DNA of 13,968 nucleotides, taken from assembly GCA_910585875.1 (NCBI GenBank), contig CAJUIK010000049.1, forward strand, positions 1-13,968. Reading direction: 5' to 3'. Source of the stretch: an uncultured Eubacteriales bacterium (GTDB lineage: Bacteria > Bacillota > Clostridia > Oscillospirales > Butyricicoccaceae). Positions 7,270 to 12,574 of the stretch are shown here, piece after piece. The number at the start of each line of letters is the position of its first letter. Position 1 is the first letter of the stretch. A program made the translations under genes and the position numbers. Below the pieces are notes generated by a model. The model did not search any database. It saw only the letters and a program-made list of their open reading frames with translations, and had not been told where the DNA came from.

Positions 7270-7368
7270 TATAATCTCGTGAGGAGCGATCCTCGCACAC
7301 CGTTCATATCTTTATCCCCACAACCCGATTTGGCGCGTTTTCCCTTTGGGAGGACGCGCCCCTTTTTT
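7270..7368 (+). ncRNA. Candidate small RNA of about 90 nt, antisense to the fumarase leader
   Basis: A perfect TATAAT lies at 7270-7275; the nearest -35-like TGGACA (7244-7249) is 20 bp away, so the promoter is incomplete. A 7-bp stem with a GCGA (GNRA) tetraloop starts at 7279-7296, next comes an unpaired C-rich stretch with TCCCC and CAACCC, and the RNA would end in the strong hairpin described separately at 7332-7360 plus T6. The two G-U pairs in that terminator stem exist only in plus-strand RNA; the minus-strand RNA would have A-C mismatches, which fixes the orientation. No convincing ORF fits inside. I do not recognise the RNA family. The accessible TCCCC resembles seed motifs of Firmicute trans-acting sRNAs such as RsaE/RoxS, but that is only a resemblance. 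Confidence 0.5.
7332..7368 (+). terminator. Strong plus-strand Rho-independent terminator
   Basis: A 13-bp stem (7332-7344 with 7348-7360, two G-U pairs in plus-strand RNA, 3-nt loop) is followed by CC and T6 (7363-7368). No plus-strand protein gene precedes it, so it probably ends the candidate small RNA. Confidence 0.7.
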
Positions 7369-7424
7369 GCTCCCGGCCCAGGGCCGTTCCGGCCGCCTCC
7401 GCCCCGGCGGAAAGCGCCGCTTCC

Positions 7425-7453
7425 ATTATACCCGATAGAAAAACAAAGCGCAA
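7425..7453 (-). promoter_or_regulatory. Sigma-A-type promoter upstream of the fumarase gene, overlapping the yabR terminator
   Basis: On the minus strand, TTGCGC (7448-7453) is separated by 17 bp from a perfect TATAAT (7425-7430). Transcription would start near 7418 and give the fumarase alpha gene a leader of about 240 nt. The -35 box lies inside the left arm of the yabR terminator stem, so the end of one unit and the start of the next share DNA. Confidence 0.6.
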
Positions 7454-7474
7454 CCGCAAGGCCGCGCTTTGTTT
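7441..7474 (-). terminator. Rho-independent terminator of the yab cluster
   Basis: An 11-bp perfect stem (7441-7451 with 7464-7474, 12-nt loop) begins one base after the yabR stop and is followed on the minus strand by a run of five T. It ends the long unit that finishes with divIC and yabR. Confidence 0.85.
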
Positions 7475-7475
7475 G

Positions 7476-7901
7476 TTATCTTCCTCTGCGTCTGGAGCTT
7501 TTTTTCTCGCCAAAGGCCCGGGAATCCGAGATCTTGCTTTCGCTGGCCTGCATAAAATGCTTCAGTTTGTCTTCAAAAGAAAGATCGCCGGTTTTTTGCA
7601 AGGTGCTGCGCACCGGCGCCGGGGCGGGCTGACGGGGCCGCTCCTGCCGCGCGGGCCGAGGCTGCTCGGGCAGCGCCTTTTTGATTGAAAGATTGACGCG
7701 CCCTTGCGGGTCTATGCCAATCAGCTTGACCTTGACCTCCTGCCCTTCGGAAAGATACTGCTTGATATCCTCCACATAGGCGTTGGCCACCTCAGAGATA
7801 TGCACCATGCCGCTTTTTCCGCCGGGCAGCGCCACGAAAGCGCCGAATTTTGTAATCCCTGTCACTTTTCCATCGTAGATGGTTCCGACTGTCAACTCCA
7901 T
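7476..7901 (-). CDS. yabR: S1-domain RNA-binding protein (YabR-like)
   Basis: 141 residues from the ATG at 7901, where the S1 fold begins (MELTVGTIYDGKVTGI); a longer frame upstream runs through the divIC gene in another frame and is not credible. Residues 1-75 form one S1/OB domain with the usual ITKFGAFVAL, GKSGMVHISE and GRVNLSIKKA blocks. The remainder is a Pro/Arg-rich linker (78-98) and a conserved-looking FEDKLKHFMQASESKISD helix (about 109-126) ending in Arg. In Bacillus the equivalent gene yabR also follows divIC; the family binds RNA or ribosomes, and its exact job is unsettled. It is cytosolic. The ribosome site is weak and set back (GGAGAGG about 14-20 nt upstream), and the gene starts 25 bp after the divIC stop. 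Confidence 0.88.
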   Translation of the reverse strand: MELTVGTIYDGKVTGITKFGAFVALPGGKSGMVHISEVANAYVEDIKQYLSEGQEVKVKLIGIDPQGRVNLSIKKALPEQPRPARQERPRQPAPAPVRSTLQKTGDLSFEDKLKHFMQASESKISDSRAFGEKKSSRRRGR

Positions 7902-7926
7902 ATCCGCTCTGTTTCCCTCTCCGTTT

Positions 7927-8211
7927 TTATTTACTTGATATATCCACAAAAACGCGCTCGCCTGGGGAAATATACCCCAGTTTTTCCCGCGCGATCCGGG
8001 CAACGTATTCGTCCGAATTTTCGCTTTCCAACAGCGCTTTGATTTCGGCGTTGCGCAGCTCCTGCTCCTCGATCTGGGCTCGAAGCCGGGCTTGCTCTTC
8101 TTTTTTCTCAGCGATCTGCAGCTGCAGGGAAACCATCGTAAAGGCGGCGTAAACGGCAAAAACCGCCGTCGCCGTTTTGGCCAGTCCGCTGACCCTTCTC
8201 TTTTTTTTCAT
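7927..8211 (-). CDS. divIC: Septum formation initiator DivIC/FtsB-like
   Basis: A 94-residue bitopic membrane protein of the division machinery. It has a basic cytoplasmic tip (KKKRR), one transmembrane helix at about residues 11-30, a coiled coil rich in Glu, Gln, Leu and Arg at 31-62, and the conserved C-terminal block DEYVARIAREKLGYISPGERVF (68-89, with variation). Known DivIC/FtsB partners with FtsL and DivIB/FtsQ at the septum, on the outer face of the membrane. The ATG follows GAGGAAG. It has its own sigma-A-type promoter in the 93-bp gap after yabQ, so it can be expressed in growing cells independently of the sporulation genes. The gene order yabQ-divIC-yabR matches Bacillus. Confidence 0.93.
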   Translation of the reverse strand: MKKKRRVSGLAKTATAVFAVYAAFTMVSLQLQIAEKKEEQARLRAQIEEQELRNAEIKALLESENSDEYVARIAREKLGYISPGERVFVDISSK

Positions 8212-8271
8212 TTCCGCTTCCTCACCGGGCCCAACGCCCTCCGATTGTCGCTGCGGTGTTCTTTTATCGTT

Positions 8272-8300
8272 ATTTTAAGGAATATTCACAGAAAAGTCAA
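8272..8300 (-). promoter_or_regulatory. Sigma-A promoter for divIC-yabR
   Basis: TTGACT (8295-8300), a 17-bp spacer and TAAAAT (8272-8277) on the minus strand lie in an AT-rich stretch between yabQ and divIC. The predicted start is near 8265, about 54 nt before the divIC ATG. Five of six bases match the consensus in each box. Confidence 0.85.
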
Positions 8301-8304
8301 TAAA

Positions 8305-8691
8305 TTATTTGGATTCTTCCCCTTCCGAACGGGTTTTTCTCAAAAAAACCTGTATTTTTCCCGGCAGGCGGTGGATAAACCGGGCCGCCGGCGCCAGGAG
8401 AGACAGCAAAAAGGGGGAAGGGCCCACAAAATAGAGGACGGCGCCCAGCCCCGTCCCCGTCAGCCCATAAGAACGGATCTGCCCCTGGCAGAACGCCAGC
8501 GTCACCGCGAAAAAACCGGCGGCGGAGACAAAACAAAAAATCAGATCCAGAACCCCGGTGAGCAGCCGGCCCGCCCCCAGGGCCATCCGCAGAGCGCGAA
8601 GGATATCATAAAAAAACCCCAGGCTCAGGCCCAGCAAGGCGGCGTAGAGGAAAGCCCTGGTCTGCTGAGCCAGCGCCCCTTCCGCGCCCAT
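8305..8691 (-). CDS. yabQ: Spore cortex biosynthesis membrane protein YabQ
   Basis: 128 residues starting at ATG 8691, which shares one base with the yabP stop codon (TGATG), so the two are translationally coupled; the codon just upstream is TTG and is less likely. The protein is hydrophobic, with transmembrane segments around residues 13-33, 44-66 and 75-98, and contains the family-typical GLSLGFFYDILRALRM helix. It ends in a basic and acidic cytoplasmic tail. In Bacillus subtilis YabQ is a mother-cell membrane protein needed for spore cortex formation. The location directly after yabP and before divIC makes the assignment firm even though the sequence is short. It is probably expressed with yabP during sporulation. 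Confidence 0.9.
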   Translation of the reverse strand: MGAEGALAQQTRAFLYAALLGLSLGFFYDILRALRMALGAGRLLTGVLDLIFCFVSAAGFFAVTLAFCQGQIRSYGLTGTGLGAVLYFVGPSPFLLSLLAPAARFIHRLPGKIQVFLRKTRSEGEESK

Positions 8692-8975
8692 CAAAACAGG
8701 CGGGACCAGAAGCCCCGGCGGCGCTGCTGGTCGTCTTCATAAATCACCGCCTCCACCTGGCCGGCGATGGCGATTTCCCCCATCTCCAGGCTGAGCTTTT
8801 CCACATGGAGCTGCTGCCCCCCCACAGTCAGCAGCCCCATCGAAGTGACCAGCGCCACCTGGTTTTCGTCAAAGCTCAGCACCTCAGAAACGCCGGAAAC
8901 GCTGAGCCTCTCTCGGTTTTCCAATATTACATTGTGCGGCGCCGCTTCCATCCTTCTGTATTCTTCGTTTTTCAT
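8691..8975 (-). CDS. yabP: Sporulation protein YabP
   Basis: 94 residues, the usual size of the YabP/YqfC family. HNVILENRERLSVSGV (14-29), VLSFDENQVALVTSMGLLTV (32-51) and LHVEKLSLEMGEIAIAG (56-72) are family hallmarks, and the tail FWSRLF is typical. It forms a beta-rich, probably membrane-associated coat/cortex-assembly protein made in the mother cell; the molecular role is not established. I chose the ATG at 8975, behind AAAGGCGG at 7 nt, over an earlier in-frame start at 9059 that reads through hairpin DNA. The leader holds a 12-bp inverted repeat and a sigma-E-like -10 box. Confidence 0.93.
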   Translation of the reverse strand: MKNEEYRRMEAAPHNVILENRERLSVSGVSEVLSFDENQVALVTSMGLLTVGGQQLHVEKLSLEMGEIAIAGQVEAVIYEDDQQRRRGFWSRLF

Positions 8976-8997
8976 ATGCCGACCGCCTTTCTTTTCT

Positions 8998-9024
8998 CCC
9001 CAAAAAATCTCCGATTTTTTGGGG
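8998..9024 (-). repeat. Perfect 12-bp inverted repeat in the yabP leader
   Basis: Arms at 8998-9009 and 9013-9024 are perfect complements (CCCCAAAAAATC with GATTTTTTGGGG) with a 3-nt loop. The repeat lies 22 bp before the yabP ATG, immediately upstream of its ribosome site. The run of T is inside the stem and the base is CCCC/GGGG, so it does not look like an intrinsic terminator. It could be an operator or a 5' stabilising hairpin. Confidence 0.7.
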
Positions 9025-9034
9025 ACCCCTTTGA

Positions 9035-9042
9035 ATTGTATG
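9035..9042 (-). promoter_or_regulatory. Sigma-E-like -10 element ahead of yabP
   Basis: The minus strand reads CATACAAT here, matching the known sporulation sigma-E -10 consensus CATACANT. Start would be near 9028, right at the 12-bp inverted repeat. The region about 14 bp further upstream (GCGATTG) matches the sigma-E -35 only partly, so the call rests on the -10 box and on yabP being a mother-cell gene. Confidence 0.45.
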
Positions 9043-9044
9043 CC

Positions 9045-9118
9045 CTTCCGGCGAATCAATCGCCGGAAGAACCTGCGCCGGACTCCCGGCGTCCCGCCTG
9101 CGGCGGGGCCCAGGGCCC
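9045..9118. repeat. Cluster of GC-rich hairpins between the methyltransferase gene and yabP
   Basis: A 10-bp perfect stem (9045-9054 with 9060-9069) is followed by CGCCGG/CCGGCG (9076-9081 with 9086-9091), CCCGCC/GGCGGG (9093-9098 with 9102-9107) and two copies of GGGCCC (9106-9111, 9113-9118). None has a U-run on either strand. Together they fill the gap left of the methyltransferase and may be junction remnants or a transcript-processing region. Confidence 0.5.
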
Positions 9119-9241
9119 TTCTCGCCCTTGACCAGACGTTCTGTTTTATTCTATGAGGGGAGTAAGACGGTTATGACAACGCGAAGCAATAGATTGGCGC
9201 CGCGCCGGCCTTATAAGAACAGGCCGCCCCTGAAACGGATA

Positions 9242-9997
9242 TCAATCGACTCCGCATTCAAACAAAAAGGTTCCGCTCCTGTCGTCCACAGCGACCTCTT
9301 TGGAAAAAGAGGAATAAGTTTTTATTTCAGAAAACTCAATTTCTTCTAATAATTTTTCCATCTCCCCATACCGATAAAGGCGTATCTGAAAATCCATCTC
9401 TTCTCTCTGGATAAACTGGGAGCCGCGATACAGCTCGTAAACACCTGGCAAAAACTGCGTCTGGCTCTGTTCGTCATAGCGGCTCTTTTCCCGCAGCGTC
9501 AGTTCAAAGCCCTCTTTTGTTTTTACAGAGGCGGCGATTCGATAGTCCGCATCGTCAGCTCGCCTATTCGCTTCTGTTTCAACCGCAAAAACAAATTTGC
9601 CCTTTGAGGCCAGCATCCCTTTGATCTTCATTAAAATCTTCCTGCATAAATCCATATCTGTAAAGAGCGAAACAGAACTGGAAGGGATGAAGATATAATC
9701 AAATCTTTCATCAGAATGATATTCCGCAATATCGGCTTGAACCGCCTTCGCGCCGGGCGCTTTCTGTTTCAGCTTTTGCAGCATCTCGGCAGACAGATCC
9801 ATTCCTTTGATATCAAACCCCCTCTCTAAAAAAGGGATTAAAAATCGTCCGCTTCCGCACAAAGGCTCTAAAATCTTCCCCCCTGTCTTGGCATAGGAAA
9901 GGTAAAAGTCCAGCTCGTCTTGCGGCGCTTTTTCATGCAATATTTCATACATTTCGGCGCACAAGCCGCCATAATAGTTTTGCTTTGATTCGCTCAT
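9242..9997 (-). CDS. Class I SAM-dependent methyltransferase
   Basis: 251 residues from the ATG at 9997, chosen because AGGAG stands 8 nt upstream; a longer frame would run into rqcP. Motif I is ILEPLCGSGRFLIPF (about 42-56), the ribose-binding acidic residue is D67 in GMDLS, and FDYIFIPSSSVSLF (99-112) is the post-motif region. Such enzymes use S-adenosylmethionine to methylate small molecules, RNA or protein; no substrate-specific motif is visible. Base composition is clearly AT-richer than neighbours: at 9601-9660 I count 24 G+C in 60, against 39 in 60 at 2221-2280 in proC. Codons such as AAA, ATA and TTT are frequent. It interrupts the conserved rqcP-yabP order. Transfer into this site is inferred. 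Confidence 0.85.
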   Translation of the reverse strand: MSESKQNYYGGLCAEMYEILHEKAPQDELDFYLSYAKTGGKILEPLCGSGRFLIPFLERGFDIKGMDLSAEMLQKLKQKAPGAKAVQADIAEYHSDERFDYIFIPSSSVSLFTDMDLCRKILMKIKGMLASKGKFVFAVETEANRRADDADYRIAASVKTKEGFELTLREKSRYDEQSQTQFLPGVYELYRGSQFIQREEMDFQIRLYRYGEMEKLLEEIEFSEIKTYSSFSKEVAVDDRSGTFLFECGVD

Positions 9998-10046
9998 TCT
10001 GATCGCTCCTATCTCTGCGGCCCAGACTGGGAACGCAGCGCGCGCT

Positions 10047-10286
10047 CTAAATTTCCCGATACAGCAGGCTGGCGTCGTTTTTTCCGACATGCTCCGGGGT
10101 CTGCAAGACCTCCACCTTCAGCGTGCGGGCGCCGAAAGCCAGCTCCAGCACGTCCCCGGCCTTGACCTGGTAGCTGGCCTTGGCCGGTTTGCCGTTCACC
10201 GTCACCCGCCCCACGTCGCAGGCGTCGTTGGCCACGGTCCTCCGCTTGATCAAGCGGGATATTTTCAAGTATTTATCCAATCTCAT
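10047..10286 (-). CDS. rqcP: RqcP, S4-domain ribosome quality-control factor
   Basis: 79 residues beginning MRLDKYLKISRLIKRRT, the standard opening of the YabO/RqcP (Hsp15-like) family. The S4 RNA-binding fold occupies about residues 1-60, with GRVTVNGKPAKASYQVKAGD (27-46) as its core. Known RqcP stabilises P-site tRNA during alanine tailing by RqcH on stalled 50S subunits. The start at 10286 has AGGAGG about 10 nt upstream, whereas an upstream extension of the frame has no family match. It corresponds to yabO in Bacillus, where it also lies between mazG/yabN and yabP. Here hup precedes it and a methyltransferase gene follows after 49 bp. Confidence 0.92.
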   Translation of the reverse strand: MRLDKYLKISRLIKRRTVANDACDVGRVTVNGKPAKASYQVKAGDVLELAFGARTLKVEVLQTPEHVGKNDASLLYREI

Positions 10287-10313
10287 GGCGTTCTGCCTCC
10301 TGATTTCAAAAGT

Positions 10314-10341
10314 AAGAGCCCTGGCGGAGGCCAAGGCTCTT
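10314..10341 (-). terminator. Hairpin between hup and rqcP, probable partial terminator
   Basis: A stem of 7 bp, one mismatch and 4 bp (10314-10325 with 10330-10341, GGAG-type 4-nt loop) follows the hup stop by 12 bp. On the minus strand the tail is AC then TTTT. It may lower transcription into rqcP while allowing high HU output. Confidence 0.55.
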
Positions 10342-10353
10342 TTCTGCAAAAAT

Positions 10354-10629
10354 TTACTCCGCAATCTGGTCCTTCAGCGCTTTGCCGGCTTTGAAGACAG
10401 GGTATTTGCTGGCGGGGATTTTGATCTCTTCCAGAGTCTTGGGGTTGCGGCCCACCCGGGCGGCCCGTTCCTTGACTTCAAAAGAACCAAAGCCAATCAG
10501 CTGGATTTTGTCCCCTTTTTTCAACGCTTCGCCAACGGCTTCCATCATGGCGTTCAGCGCGGCTTCCGCATCTTTTTTAGAAAGTTCTGCTTTTTCGGCG
10601 ATAGCCGCCGCCAATTCTGTCTTATTCAT
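10354..10629 (-). CDS. hup: DNA-binding protein HU
   Basis: 91 residues, exactly the normal HU size, from the ATG at 10629. The ATG two codons earlier is only 3 nt from the GGAGG, while this one is 9 nt away, and family members begin MNKTEL. The helical base (1-40) leads to KIQLIGFGSFEVKERAAR and VGRNPKT (59-65), the DNA-intercalating arm including the Arg-Asn-Pro tip, and ends in KYPVFKAGKALKDQI. HU dimers bend DNA nonspecifically and compact the nucleoid. It lies between mazG (49 bp upstream) and rqcP, an order common in Clostridia but absent from Bacillus. A terminator-like hairpin follows it. Confidence 0.96.
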   Translation of the reverse strand: MNKTELAAAIAEKAELSKKDAEAALNAMMEAVGEALKKGDKIQLIGFGSFEVKERAARVGRNPKTLEEIKIPASKYPVFKAGKALKDQIAE

Positions 10630-10678
10630 TCTCATGATCCTCCTTGCGTTCTCCCGCTTAATCCCGGGGACTTCCTAC

Positions 10679-11401
10679 TTATTTCGTTTCCCACCGGCTT
10701 TCCGCCTGCCGGAAAGCCTCCATAAACCGCCGGGACGCCCGATAGAGCGCCTCTTCCGGGTCGATTCCCTGGCTGCGCCCCGCCTGGACGGCGGCGAACA
10801 AAAACTCTCCCCATTCTTCCTCCGCGTTTCCGCCCTGGGAAGCGGCCCGCCGCGCTTTCTCCAGGCTTTGGGCGACGCCGTCCAAAGCCGCTTCCCCCTG
10901 GGGGAAAGCCCAGCCGCCCTTGGCCGCCCTGCTCTGCATTTTTTCGGCGTACATCAGCGCCGGCAGGTTGGCGGGGATCTGCTCCAGGCTCTGATAAGCC
11001 GTCTTCTGCCCTTTTTCCTCTTTTTTGATCTGGTCCCAGTTTTTCAGCGCCTCGTCAGAAGTATCTGCCGGCGAGCCCGCAAAAATGTGGGGGTGCCGGC
11101 GGACCAATTTTTTGCACACCTCGTCTATCACGTCGCTCAGGTCAAACCGACCGCCCTCCTGGGCGATGCGGGCGTGAAAGACCACCTGAAGCAGCACGTC
11201 GCCCAGCTCCTCCCGAAGGTTGACGTCGTCCCGGCGGTCGATGGCGTCCACAGCCTCATAGGCCTCTTCGATAAAGTTGCGGCGGATGCTGTCATGGGTC
11301 TGCTCCCTGTCCCAAGGGCACCCCTCCGGGCCGCGCAGCAGCGCCATGATATCCGCCAGGTCTTCCATGTTATAGCGGTCTTTTAGATTAAAATTTATCA
11401 T
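10679..11401 (-). CDS. mazG: Nucleoside triphosphate pyrophosphohydrolase MazG
   Basis: 240 residues with the two-domain MazG layout; family members hydrolyse NTPs to NMP and pyrophosphate. The N-terminal domain holds GPEGCPWDREQTHDSIRRN (24-42), the metal-binding EEAYE (45-49) and EELGD (64-68), then RRHPHIFAG. The C-terminal domain begins around GWAFPQGEAALDG and ends with GIDPEEALYRASRRF. In that second copy the first acidic helix reads QSLEKARRA and the second EEEWGEFLFA, so the usual Glu-rich first half is depleted and the final Asp is Glu. Bacillus YabN carries an extra N-terminal methylase domain, which is missing here. The ATG follows AAGGGGG at 7 nt, 30 bp after the DUF2284 gene. Confidence 0.94.
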   Translation of the reverse strand: MINFNLKDRYNMEDLADIMALLRGPEGCPWDREQTHDSIRRNFIEEAYEAVDAIDRRDDVNLREELGDVLLQVVFHARIAQEGGRFDLSDVIDEVCKKLVRRHPHIFAGSPADTSDEALKNWDQIKKEEKGQKTAYQSLEQIPANLPALMYAEKMQSRAAKGGWAFPQGEAALDGVAQSLEKARRAASQGGNAEEEWGEFLFAAVQAGRSQGIDPEEALYRASRRFMEAFRQAESRWETK

Positions 11402-11431
11402 AGAAAGGCCCCCTTTGCAAGCATTATTTCG

Positions 11432-12037
11432 TCAATCCCCGTCGTTTCCAGCCAAAACAGGCGGCAAGCAAGGTTCCTCTGGCGCCGGGCCGCCCGGCCA
11501 GAGCAAGCCCCCTATCAGCAGATGATAGGCGGGCAGGCTGTCGCCAGCCCATAACATTGTTTGGTCCAGCAGTTTGTCCGCAATTCCCGCGGCGTCAAAG
11601 CCCATGGACTCCAGCGAAAACCGCGGCGTTTCCGGGCGGCGGCAGGGCAAGCCGTCCTGCCGGGCGCAGCGCGGACAGCGCTGACAGCCGCCGCAGGCCA
11701 GAGCCAGGCTGCCTGGAAGGCGGTGCTGCTGTTCCAGCGCCCAATCCTCCGCCAAAATTTTGACCCGCCCCACGGCCCGGCGGTAAACCGCCTGCACAGC
11801 CTGGGCGCCTTTGGTTTCGCTCCGGGTTTTCCCATTGTACAGGATTTTGACCGAAAGCAAATAGGCCCCGGCATATTCCTCCAGCCGGGGCAAGGGCTCG
11901 TCGTAAGGCGGGCAGGACCATCGGGCCCCGTAATCAGGGCAAGCCTGACAATAGGGCAAAAAGGTTTCTGGGCAGTAAAATTCCATCAGGCTGTCCCGAC
12001 CCGCCAAACGGAGCCGGGTTTCCAGCCGGGCTTTCAC
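11432..12037 (-). CDS. DUF2284 cysteine-rich metal-binding protein
   Basis: 201 residues of the DUF2284 family (predicted metal-binding, function unknown). The first Cys group is C22, C30, C33 and C42, with the last in the family signature YGARWSCPP. The second group is C115, C118, C121, C124 and C132, spaced CxxCxxCxxC and then a further Cys, the spacing of a ferredoxin-type [4Fe-4S] site. A FSLESMGFDAAGI stretch follows (140-152). No transmembrane segment is obvious; LIGGLLW near 174-180 is short. Its ATG overlaps the stop of the upstream Cys-rich gene by 4 bp (ATGA), so the two are translationally coupled. A redox, metal-delivery or Fe-S role is inference; known DUF2284 proteins are uncharacterised. 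Confidence 0.88.
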   Translation of the reverse strand: MKARLETRLRLAGRDSLMEFYCPETFLPYCQACPDYGARWSCPPYDEPLPRLEEYAGAYLLSVKILYNGKTRSETKGAQAVQAVYRRAVGRVKILAEDWALEQQHRLPGSLALACGGCQRCPRCARQDGLPCRRPETPRFSLESMGFDAAGIADKLLDQTMLWAGDSLPAYHLLIGGLLWPGGPAPEEPCLPPVLAGNDGD

Positions 12038-12408
12038 TTCTGCCCGCCCTTCTCTTCCCCGTCTTCTTTCGCCGGCTGCTCCTGGGCCGCCCGCCGCTTG
12101 GTCAGCTCCACCAACTCGCCAAAACGGCCGATGATATATCCGTAGTTTTCCCGCTTATGGGGAATCATGCAGCCGCTGCAGTCTTTGACGCCTCCATAGG
12201 TATATTTGAAATTGCCGCCGCATTGGTCTCCCAAAGCGTAAAGGGGGCAATAACAAAACAGGCAGTTGAAGTTTTCCCGATCTTCGGTCTGGTGGCAGGG
12301 GAAAAACTCGCACTTTGTGTGGCTATAAAAAGAATACTGGCTGCCCCGCCACATCCCGTTGTCCTCGTATAGGTCGGGAATCTCTTTTAAGACGTCTTTT
12401 TCGTCCAT
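12034..12408 (-). CDS. Cysteine-rich small-domain protein (PF04071-like)
   Basis: 124 residues. Eight Cys (33, 38, 49, 52, 54, 63, 77, 80) plus His 39 and 84 are arranged as KCEFFPCH, NCLFCYCPLYALG, DQCGGNFKY, DCSGC and PHK, the conserved core of the small Cys-rich domain found in many anaerobes and archaea. They probably bind zinc or iron-sulfur. After residue 95 comes a charged tail rich in Glu, Lys and Gln. The ATG follows AGGAGG at 8 nt. It is the first gene behind the strong promoter at 12487-12515 and its stop overlaps the DUF2284 start. No function is established; the pairing suggests both proteins act on the same metal or redox partner. Confidence 0.88.
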   Translation of the reverse strand: MDEKDVLKEIPDLYEDNGMWRGSQYSFYSHTKCEFFPCHQTEDRENFNCLFCYCPLYALGDQCGGNFKYTYGGVKDCSGCMIPHKRENYGYIIGRFGELVELTKRRAAQEQPAKEDGEEKGGQK

Positions 12409-12427
12409 GACCGGTCCTCCTTTGGGC

Positions 12428-12452
12428 CGCGCCCGCCGGCTGGCTGGGCGCG
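12428..12452 (-). promoter_or_regulatory. GC hairpin in the 5' leader of the Cys-rich operon
   Basis: A 7-bp perfect stem CGCGCCC/GGGCGCG (12428-12434 with 12446-12452, 11-nt loop) stands a few bases upstream of the AAGGAGG ribosome site in the predicted transcript from about 12480. It could affect translation initiation or mRNA stability; there is no U-run. Confidence 0.4.
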
Positions 12453-12486
12453 CGATTTTCGTTGCCGGATCTTCGATATAACAACT

Positions 12487-12515
12487 ATTATAATCGCCAA
12501 CCGCCCCGGCGTCAA
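12487..12515 (-). promoter_or_regulatory. Strong sigma-A promoter of the Cys-rich/DUF2284/mazG operon
   Basis: On the minus strand TTGACG (12510-12515), a 17-bp spacer and TATAAT (12487-12492) nearly match the sigma-A consensus, 11 of 12 bases. Start is expected near 12480, giving a leader of about 70 nt. It lies in the 166-bp gap after hemW. Confidence 0.88.
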
Positions 12516-12574
12516 TGCGCCTCAGGCCATGGATATCGGCACAAGGCCCTTTTTTCAGGCTCTGGCGAAACAGT

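Noticed and set aside
7243..7632. Plus-strand 129-codon ORF
   Set aside because: It starts before the small-RNA TATAAT, crosses a strong terminator and then runs antisense to yabR; the Pro/Arg-rich product reflects base composition.
9045..9118. CRISPR-like or tandem repeat array
   Set aside because: The GC hairpins differ in sequence and length, and there are no regular spacers.
9128..9349. Plus-strand 73-codon ORF with a GGGGAG-like site upstream of an internal ATG at 9173
   Set aside because: It runs antisense through the 3' end of the methyltransferase, its possible promoter (TTGACC with a weak -10) is poor, and the basic low-complexity product matches no family I know.
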